DNA from: CAJQQY01 sp964352225
GTDB lineage: Bacteria > Bacteroidota > Bacteroidia > Chitinophagales > Saprospiraceae
Length of the DNA stretch: 18,930 bases
Reading direction: 5' to 3'
NCBI GenBank assembly: GCA_964352225.1
Contig: CAYGRM010000094.1
Location: forward strand, 1 to 18,930
In this document: positions 13,640-18,930 of the stretch, in pieces
Position numbering within the stretch: the first letter of the stretch is position 1
Layout of the letters: every line of letters begins with the position of its first letter
Notes under the pieces: model-generated
What the model was told of the DNA's origin: nothing
Databases searched by the model: none
The model's input: the letters and a program-made list of their open reading frames with translations, nothing else
Translations under genes and position numbers: made by a program

Positions 13640-14119
13640 TTACATTTTTGGTTTCTTTTTCTTTTTCTCGAGGTTAATAATTTTATCAAAATTTTTAGAA
13701 ACTACGCCTGCTATTTCTTTAATAAATGGCGCATTAAGTTTCTCTTCATTTTCCCATCGATTAAAAAATCCTCCAAGCAAATTTCCTTCAGGATCAGATA
13801 TAAGTTCTAACATTTGAACTGTCTTCATGTTCTTTTCTCCTTTTGCTCTTTCATATTCAATTTGATCATCCATCTTTGCTTTAAACTCATTGATTTGAGG
13901 AGCCATAGATGAGTAGCTTTTAGCACCTTTTTTCATAATCGAAACGGCATCAGTTTTCAAAATATTAAATGATTCTAAAGATTCTGAATCTTGAGCAACC
14001 ATTCCTTTCGCAGGGTTACAACTCTGAAAAGATATACTAGTAGAAACTAAAGCAATAAAAAAGAAGTAAAAAAGACGTTGAGAAAATCTCAATTTTCCTA
14101 ATAAGGGAGTGCTATTCAT
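13640..14119 (-). CDS. Putative lipoprotein of unknown function
   Basis: The 159-aa protein has a basic N-terminus, a hydrophobic segment (about 16-30, LFYFFFIALVSTSISF) and then FQSCN with Cys at 33. This could be a relaxed Bacteroidota lipobox, making the mature protein a lipoprotein of about 127 residues. The mature part is mostly helical and charged, with MKKGAKSYSSMAPQINEFKAKM (about 61-82, in two pieces) and a Lys-rich end (LEKKKKKPKM). I do not recognise a domain. Its position directly before the helix-hairpin-helix gene and the good promoter upstream (14161-14191) suggest it is the first gene of a two-gene unit. A membrane-anchored helical protein paired with a DNA-binding-like protein is odd; no link in function can be claimed. 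Confidence 0.7.
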   Translation of the reverse strand: MNSTPLLGKLRFSQRLFYFFFIALVSTSISFQSCNPAKGMVAQDSESLESFNILKTDAVSIMKKGAKSYSSMAPQINEFKAKMDDQIEYERAKGEKNMKTVQMLELISDPEGNLLGGFFNRWENEEKLNAPFIKEIAGVVSKNFDKIINLEKKKKKPKM

Positions 14120-14160
14120 AATATTGATTTTTTGATTGAAATAATAAAATTGATAATATG

Positions 14161-14191
14161 TAAATGTAATTAAAACTAATCAGTTTCCAAA
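14161..14191 (-). promoter_or_regulatory. Promoter of the lipoprotein/helix-hairpin-helix unit
   Basis: On the minus strand TTTG (14191-14188), 19 bases and TACATTTA (14168-14161) fit the Bacteroidota consensus with one substitution. The expected start leaves a leader of about 35 bases before the ATG at 14119. It lies in the spacer after the queuosine transporter stop, so it gives the unit its own promoter. Confidence 0.5.
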
Positions 14192-14220
14192 GATTATTTT
14201 TTGAGTTTTCATTTCTGACT

Positions 14221-15030
14221 TTAGCTACTTGCAAGTGCAGCATCTCGCATAGCTTGGGACTTTTCCTCCCCTAAATATCGATCAATAATATCATGAATTA
14301 AATATAATAAAGGTGTCAATAAAACGGCTACTACAAACTTAAAAATATAATTTACGGTTCCTATCGCAAGCACTAAAACTAAACTCCAATTTGCTCCAAT
14401 ATAAAATGCGATGAGCAATACCACAAAGCTGTCAATAAATTGAGAGACCAAGGTTGAACCTGTCGCTCGCAACCATAAATATTTTTCTGAGGTCTTCTCT
14501 TTTATTTTATGAAATACATAAACATCAACAATTTGCCCAACTAAAAAAGCAACAAGTGAACCTACAATAATCCACAATCCTTGTCCAAATACAATCCTAA
14601 ATGCATAATCATAATCTCCCACTTTGGTCAATACTTCTTGCTTTTGCAATTCACTCAAGTCAGGCGCGACATGCGACAATGGCCAAAATCCTGCAGGCTC
14701 CAAGCCTATGGCAAAATAAACCATCACGAAGGCATACGCAATCAATCCAACCGCTAAATAGGACAACATTCTAACCCCTTGCATTCCAAAATATTCATTA
14801 ATAATATCAGTCATAATAAACACAATCGGCCACAGCAAAGTCCCCGCAGTCAATGAAAATGCTAAGTTTTTTTCTCCAAAAAATTCCATACTGAATGGTT
14901 CATAGCCAAATGTTTTTTCCAAGGAAAAAATCTTAACACCGATGAATTCAGCGATAATTGCATTAGCTACAAAAAAACCACCTAGAATTATAAATAGTCG
15001 TGTACCTTTATCAGATAAAATATTTTTCAT
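14221..15030 (-). CDS. Queuosine precursor transporter (YhhQ/VUT family)
   Basis: YhhQ-family inner-membrane proteins import precursors of queuosine (queuine, preQ0 or preQ1 depending on the organism), the modified base at the wobble position of GUN-decoding tRNAs. From the ATG at 15030 the product is 269 aa. It has about six membrane segments and clear family motifs (residues counted from this ATG): IVFIMTDIINEYFG (about 69-82), LVAFLVGQIVDVYVFHKIK (about 159-177), LRATGSTLVSQFIDSFVVL (about 187-205) and the C-terminal NYIFKFVVAVLLTPLLYLIH. An in-frame TTG five codons upstream (15043-15045) is less likely than the ATG. Neighbours have no queuosine genes, so the ligand cannot be chosen from context, and I saw no preQ1 riboswitch-like structure in the leader. 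A perfect -7 element lies at 15104-15111. Confidence 0.93.
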   Translation of the reverse strand: MKNILSDKGTRLFIILGGFFVANAIIAEFIGVKIFSLEKTFGYEPFSMEFFGEKNLAFSLTAGTLLWPIVFIMTDIINEYFGMQGVRMLSYLAVGLIAYAFVMVYFAIGLEPAGFWPLSHVAPDLSELQKQEVLTKVGDYDYAFRIVFGQGLWIIVGSLVAFLVGQIVDVYVFHKIKEKTSEKYLWLRATGSTLVSQFIDSFVVLLIAFYIGANWSLVLVLAIGTVNYIFKFVVAVLLTPLLYLIHDIIDRYLGEEKSQAMRDAALASS

Positions 15031-15103
15031 TTTTTTTATTTTCAACTTTCGTTTTGATCTTTTAATACGTCTTTAGAATTGAAACCCACAAAATTACAAT
15101 TTT

Positions 15104-15111
15104 CAAATATA
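15104..15111 (-). promoter_or_regulatory. -7 element upstream of the queuosine transporter gene
   Basis: The minus strand reads TATATTTG, a perfect Bacteroidota -7 match, about 75 bases before the ATG at 15030. No TTG was found at the usual -33 distance, so the call rests on one half of the promoter. Confidence 0.4.
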
Positions 15112-15164
15112 AAAACTTTAAGCACGTTCGCCTATTAATCTAAGTTTCTGCAAACTAAAACTTT

Positions 15165-16121
15165 ATGAATAACTCATTTTTTTTTAAACTAAAACTACTT
15201 TCCGTTTGCTTTTGTTTTGTTTCTATAACAATATATTCACAAAATTTTGATACTCAACTCAATCTACAAGATTCTACTCAAATTCATGTGATATTTTTAA
15301 AAAATGGAAAAAAAATAAAAGGTAGAATTCTCGAAATTCAAAACGAAAAGGTCTTTTTTGAAAAGAAAAAAAAGAAAGAAAGTATCACACTTTCGCTTTC
15401 TGAAATTCAAGAGATCAAAGTAGTTGGCAATCTAAGTTGGAATCAAAAAAAATATGCTACTCCTTTTCAAAACAACCATTTTCTTTTTTATAAAAATACT
15501 GGATTTAGTCTGAAGCAAGGTGAACGAAGTTATCGGACTTTTATGGGAGCATCGATGTTATGGGATAGAGGGATAACCGATGGTTTTTCAATTGGATTAG
15601 CCTACAGCTTTCCGCTATTTTTACATGCTAATGTTAAATTTTCAACTCCTAACTCTGACGAAGGAGCTTCATCTTTTAAGTCAACACTAAGCGCTATTCC
15701 ATTACCCATTGATGGTGGAGTATTTTATATTCTTGAAAACTCCATTACTCACTCCTTTGGAACGCCTGATCGATTTTTCAACATCTCGGCAACTAATTTT
15801 TTTATTCCCAGAGAGAGAAATTTCTTTTTTGACTACCTTCCCAAGGTTTNNNNNNNNNNAATCCGAATGAATGAAAATTGGCAATTCGTTATCGAGAACC
15901 ATACTAATTTTAACTCAAAATTTTTCGTTGCAAGATTGCTTCCTTCCTTTGGTTTTAATTATGCAGCTTCTAAATTTAATCTTGGTTTTGGTTTCTACTC
16001 ACCTAATAGTTTAGGATTTAATCTATATCCGATTATTGAAATTAATGAGGATAGCCCCGTCGTCTTCAGCCCACAAACTTTAAGTCGTCTTCCTTTTTTC
16101 ACCTTTTCCAAAACCTTTTAG
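15165..16121 (+). CDS. Exported beta-barrel-like protein, tandem paralogue 1 (contains N gap)
   Basis: The product is about 318 aa, with a signal peptide (about 1-25, ending ITIYSQ before NF). Residues about 40-87 form a small beta-rich module, VIFLKNGKKIKGRILEIQNEKV..., of the kind common before outer-membrane barrels in Bacteroidota. The rest alternates short amphipathic strands, includes GITDGFSIGLAYSFP and FGTPDRFFNISATNFF, and ends in Phe (FFTFSKTF), typical of outer-membrane barrels. I recognise this only as a type of uncharacterised Bacteroidota envelope protein. It is followed after 8 bases by a paralogue sharing the whole layout, so the two form one transcript. Ten Ns at 15850-15859 replace part of the coding sequence; the frame resumes correctly, since IRMNENWQFVIEN aligns with VRVARHWKVIYEN of the paralogue. 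Confidence 0.8.
   Translation: MNNSFFFKLKLLSVCFCFVSITIYSQNFDTQLNLQDSTQIHVIFLKNGKKIKGRILEIQNEKVFFEKKKKKESITLSLSEIQEIKVVGNLSWNQKKYATPFQNNHFLFYKNTGFSLKQGERSYRTFMGASMLWDRGITDGFSIGLAYSFPLFLHANVKFSTPNSDEGASSFKSTLSAIPLPIDGGVFYILENSITHSFGTPDRFFNISATNFFIPRERNFFFDYLPKVXXXXIRMNENWQFVIENHTNFNSKFFVARLLPSFGFNYAASKFNLGFGFYSPNSLGFNLYPIIEINEDSPVVFSPQTLSRLPFFTFSKTF
15850..15859. other. Assembly gap (10 N)
   Basis: Ten Ns lie inside the first tandem paralogue and affect codons 229-232. Ten may be a placeholder length. Alignment with the downstream paralogue around LPKV/LVKI and IR/VR suggests four to six missing residues in frame, so the true gap is probably near 10-16 bases. Confidence 0.97.
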
Positions 16122-16129
16122 AGTCAGCT

Positions 16130-17137
16130 ATGAAACTATTTTATAACAATATATTTACAATCTTACTTTTTAGTTTATCCACTCAGCTTTTAAGCGCACA
16201 AGTTTTTATAGGAGATTTTAATTTTAAAGATGAAAATCAGACTCATCTCCTCATTTTAAATAATGGAACAAAAAAATATGGGAAAATTATTTCTATCGAA
16301 AATACCCAACTGATTTTTTTGGAAAAAGAAAAAACAGCATCTGTGATTTTGGAACTTTCACAGTTAGATAAAATTATAGTTGATCAAGATGAACTTGACA
16401 TGACTATTCCTGAAAATCAAAAGATTGTCCAAGATGATGAGCAGCTCAAGCATCAATTCGAACCCCAATTTGTCAAAGGAAATAATCGGTTATTTTATGC
16501 TGAAACTGGTCTTACATTATATAAGAGAGAGCAGGAATTTACTTCAATCTTAGGAGTCATTCACACTTATGATTATGGATTAAGTGATGCGGTAACCGTT
16601 GGCTTTGGGTTTACGAACTTTGGGCATATCATTCTTCATACTAAATTCAACTATATCCATGGTTATGATGATTCGATATTTAGAGCAGGTTTTGATATCA
16701 AAGCTGTAGGAAAGCCGGCACGAATTTTTAATCAATTCGAAAATCGAGAAATGTTAGGTTGGACAGGTTTTGTCAATTTTGCTGGTTATTTCTCTTATGG
16801 AACGCAAGATCGAAATATGCATATAGCATTGAATATTGCACCTGTTTTTGAGCCACTAGATTTTTTTGATGAAATCTTAGTAAAGATTAGTTTTGGAGGA
16901 ACCGTTCGTGTAGCTCGTCATTGGAAAGTTATATATGAAAATTCCTTTGGCATTTTCGATAATAATAATGAAGTCTTCGGTTTGTTTTCAGGTTTTGGAG
17001 CAAGTTGGTTTAATCATCGGAATGTGGTAAAATTCGGGATTCAATCCTCTTCCAATTTTGGTATTTTTAATTTCCCCATTGAAGAGTTTAATCAAAACAG
17101 TTTACTGCCCTTTGTTTCCTACTCCAGATATTTTTAA
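16130..17137 (+). CDS. Exported beta-barrel-like protein, tandem paralogue 2
   Basis: The 335-aa product has a signal peptide (about 1-23, LLSAQ before VFIG) and the same plan as its upstream neighbour: a small beta-rich module (LLILNNGTKKYGKIISIENTQL, about 39-60, shown as one stretch with two extra residues trimmed here as LLILNNGTKKYGKIISIENT), GNNRLFYAETGLTLYKRE, YGLSDAVTVGFGFTNFG, FSYGTQDRNMHIALNIAP, RVARHWKVIYEN and a terminal LPFVSYSRYF. The GT-DR motif and the aromatic C-terminus are shared with paralogue 1. This points to an outer-membrane beta-barrel of unknown function. The start lies 8 bases after the previous stop, so translation is probably coupled. Similarity is moderate, so the duplication is not recent. 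Confidence 0.82.
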   Translation: MKLFYNNIFTILLFSLSTQLLSAQVFIGDFNFKDENQTHLLILNNGTKKYGKIISIENTQLIFLEKEKTASVILELSQLDKIIVDQDELDMTIPENQKIVQDDEQLKHQFEPQFVKGNNRLFYAETGLTLYKREQEFTSILGVIHTYDYGLSDAVTVGFGFTNFGHIILHTKFNYIHGYDDSIFRAGFDIKAVGKPARIFNQFENREMLGWTGFVNFAGYFSYGTQDRNMHIALNIAPVFEPLDFFDEILVKISFGGTVRVARHWKVIYENSFGIFDNNNEVFGLFSGFGASWFNHRNVVKFGIQSSSNFGIFNFPIEEFNQNSLLPFVSYSRYF

Positions 17138-17191
17138 TTTGTTCCATTTCAGAAATTGGAAAAATAAAGCAAAAGACATTGAACGATTACA

Positions 17192-17199
17192 TATCTTTG
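17192..17199 (+). promoter_or_regulatory. -7 element upstream of hscA
   Basis: TATCTTTG is a perfect Bacteroidota -7 match about 125 bases before the hscA start. No TTG lies at the usual -33 distance, so confidence is limited. A promoter here would separate hscA from the tandem paralogues and give it a leader of about 120 bases. Confidence 0.4.
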
Positions 17200-17225
17200 C
17201 GGTTCTATTTTCAGAAAATAAAAAT

Positions 17226-17240
17226 TGTTTATTCTAAACA
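17226..17240. repeat. Small inverted repeat in the hscA leader
   Basis: TGTTTA (17226-17231) and TAAACA (17235-17240) are perfect complements around TTC. The stem is short and AT-rich and is followed by GTTTT. It could be a weak terminator after the paralogue pair, an operator, or chance. Confidence 0.35.
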
Positions 17241-17325
17241 GTTTTGAATGTAACATTTAATAATCTAACCAATTCAAGGTTTTCAACACATTCAAAATTC
17301 ATCATTCAGAATTAAGTCAAGCGTA

Positions 17326-18930
17326 ATGGCAAAAATTTCAATTAATATAAAAGAAGGGAAAGTCGATAAAGTTAGTGATATCATTGTCGGGATTGATTTG
17401 GGTACGACCAATAGTTTGGTAGCCTACATCAAAGACGGAAAAGCAAAAGCGGTAAAAGGAAGTGGTGGCAAAAGTACGCTCGTTCCATCTATCGTTCACT
17501 TTGGAAAAGACCAAGAAATTATCGTTGGGGAAGAAGCTAGAGAAAAACTGATCAGCGATCCAGCTAATACCATTTATTCTGTCAAAAGATTAATGGGGAA
17601 GTCATATGATGATGTCGAAAATTTTGAACAATATTTCGGTTACAAAATCATAGATGAAGATACCGAGAGTTTAGTGAAGGTTCGTGTCAATGATAAATTT
17701 TATACTCCCATCGAACTAAGTGCGGAGATTCTAAAAGCACTAAAACATCGTATCGAAAAAGATCTTGGTGAAAAAATAAATAAAGCAGTCATTACGGTTC
17801 CTGCTTATTTTAATGATTCTCAACGACAGGCGACTCGAGATGCTGGAAAATTAGCAGGACTTGACGTTTTAAGAATTGTAAATGAACCTACCGCTGCAAG
17901 TTTAGCTTATGGAATTGGACTTGATCCAGAAGAAACTCGAACGATTGCCGTTTATGATTTGGGTGGAGGAACTTTCGATATTTCTATTTTGCAAATCCAA
18001 AATGGCATCTTCGAAGTATTGTCTACCAATGGTGATACTTTTTTGGGTGGAGATGATTTTGATCGGGCGATTATTGATTTTTGGGTAAAAGAAAACAACC
18101 TCGATCCTACCCGCTTAAATCAAAATAAAGAACTGGCTCAAGCTATTAGATTGGAAGCAGAACATGCTAAAAAATCATTGACTGACTCAGAGGATTTTTC
18201 GAGTTCAGTTGAAGATTTACAATTAAACATAACTAAAACTCAGTTTGAAAAATTAACTCAACCACTCGTCCAACGAACATTAGATTGCTGCAAAAGTGCG
18301 CTCGCAGATGCAGAACTTTCCGTTGACAACATAGATCATATTGTCATGGTTGGTGGTTCGACTAGAGTGCCACAAGTGCAAAATTCTGTGGCTAACTTTT
18401 TCGGAAAAACACTTTTTAATGAGTTAAATCCTGATGAAGTAGTTGCCTTAGGTGCAGCAATTCAAGCAGATATTTTAGCAGGAAATCAAAAGGATATTTT
18501 ATTGCTAGATGTCACCCCTTTATCTCTAGGAATCGAAACGGTAGGTGGATTGATGGATACTATTATTCCAAGAAATTCCAAAGTACCAAACAAAGCGGGT
18601 AGACAATATACGACTTCTATTGATGGGCAAAAAAACCTTAAAGTTGCCGTTTATCAAGGAGAAAGAGATTTAGTCAATGACAATCGAAAGCTCGGAGAAT
18701 TTATCCTAAAAGGTATTCCTCCCATGCCTGCTGGATTACCGAAAATTGAAATTCAATTTATTCTCAACGCTGATGGAATCTTAAAAGTGAAAGCCAAAGA
18801 GCTTCGTTCAAATGTAGAAACCGAAATCGAAATCAAATCTCAATATGGTTTATCGGAAGAAGAAATGGCAAAAATGCTCATCGACTCTATCCAAAATGCG
18901 GAGGCAGATATGAAAGTTAGAGGATTGCTA
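17326..18930 (+). CDS. hscA: Fe-S cluster assembly Hsp70 chaperone HscA (3' end missing)
   Basis: HscA is the specialised Hsp70 that works with HscB to release Fe-S clusters from the scaffold IscU to apo-proteins in the cytoplasm. The open frame from ATG 17326 runs 535 codons to the window edge without a stop; about 80 residues of the C-terminal lid are probably missing. Hsp70 motifs are complete so far: IVGIDLGTTNS (20-30), VPAYFNDSQRQATRDAG (about 158-174), VYDLGGGTFD (209-218), MVGGSTRVP (341-349) and linker DILLLDVTPLSLG (390-402). Features closer to HscA than DnaK are the short segment after LGGDDFD, PLVQRTL, GAAIQADILAGN, and the substrate-domain stretch IPRNSKVP...YQGERDLVNDNRKLGEF. 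The N-terminal MAKISINIKEG extension is also usual in Bacteroidota forms. No isc gene is visible upstream; downstream context is outside the window. Confidence 0.93.
   Translation, partial: MAKISINIKEGKVDKVSDIIVGIDLGTTNSLVAYIKDGKAKAVKGSGGKSTLVPSIVHFGKDQEIIVGEEAREKLISDPANTIYSVKRLMGKSYDDVENFEQYFGYKIIDEDTESLVKVRVNDKFYTPIELSAEILKALKHRIEKDLGEKINKAVITVPAYFNDSQRQATRDAGKLAGLDVLRIVNEPTAASLAYGIGLDPEETRTIAVYDLGGGTFDISILQIQNGIFEVLSTNGDTFLGGDDFDRAIIDFWVKENNLDPTRLNQNKELAQAIRLEAEHAKKSLTDSEDFSSSVEDLQLNITKTQFEKLTQPLVQRTLDCCKSALADAELSVDNIDHIVMVGGSTRVPQVQNSVANFFGKTLFNELNPDEVVALGAAIQADILAGNQKDILLLDVTPLSLGIETVGGLMDTIIPRNSKVPNKAGRQYTTSIDGQKNLKVAVYQGERDLVNDNRKLGEFILKGIPPMPAGLPKIEIQFILNADGILKVKAKELRSNVETEIEIKSQYGLSEEEMAKMLIDSIQNAEADMKVRGLL

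Noticed and set aside
15031..15045. TTG start for the queuosine precursor transporter.
   Set aside because: ATG 15030 lies five codons downstream, in frame, and suits the family N-terminus.
15031..15164. A preQ1 riboswitch in the leader of the queuosine transporter.
   Set aside because: No pseudoknot-forming stem with the typical A-rich tail was visible in the region.

Overview
The window looks like a low-GC chromosome segment of the phylum Bacteroidota, possibly of the Saprospirales/Chitinophagales type (inference). Several signs point this way. It holds a type IX secretion (T9SS) gene cluster with a PorP/SprF-family protein and a protein carrying the gliding-motility-type (type B) C-terminal sorting domain. 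Several upstream regions carry the Bacteroidota-style -7 promoter element (TAnnTTTG), some paired with a TTG at about -33. Clear Shine-Dalgarno sequences are absent, and outer-membrane beta-barrel and YceI-type exported proteins are abundant. No mobile element, tRNA, rRNA or CRISPR array was seen. A 10-N assembly gap lies at 15850-15859.

Layout. Positions 1-340 hold the probable tail of an upstream gene, a strong intrinsic terminator and an intergenic repeat. tex (341-2470, +) converges on a minus-strand set made of a MarR regulator (4170-3712), a YceI-family exported protein (3566-2976) and a small GNAT acetyltransferase (2914-2615), with a bidirectional terminator between. A palindrome that could bind MarR overlaps the probable yceI promoter, and a related half-site overlaps the marR promoter.

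The centre (10302 down to 4323, -) is a three-gene T9SS cluster: a secreted Cys-patterned repeat protein with a type B sorting domain, a PorP/SprF-like outer-membrane protein, and an 835-aa TPR/PD40-propeller/CRD/OmpA protein with the domain order of PorE. A terminator ends it at 4242-4283. Most likely the first protein is the cargo, PorP/SprF its outer-membrane export or attachment partner, and the OmpA protein a peptidoglycan link. The cargo-porP spacer is rich in inverted repeats.

A 466-base gene-poor stretch with repeat fragments leads to cytidine deaminase (cdd, -), then a divergently transcribed polysaccharide flippase (+) with a strong terminator. Next come two minus-strand genes that probably form one transcript: a putative lipoprotein and an unusual helix-hairpin-helix protein with a Lys/Pro/Thr-rich linker. 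A queuosine-precursor transporter (-) follows. The right end has two tandem paralogous envelope proteins (+), then the Fe-S chaperone gene hscA (+), which runs off the window.

Three start sites were moved inward from possible TTG starts to ATG codons (marR, the helix-hairpin-helix gene and the queuosine transporter). No radically new system is evident. The parts least explained by known families are the helix-hairpin-helix/lipoprotein pair, the structured spacer inside the T9SS cluster, and the dispersed intergenic repeats.
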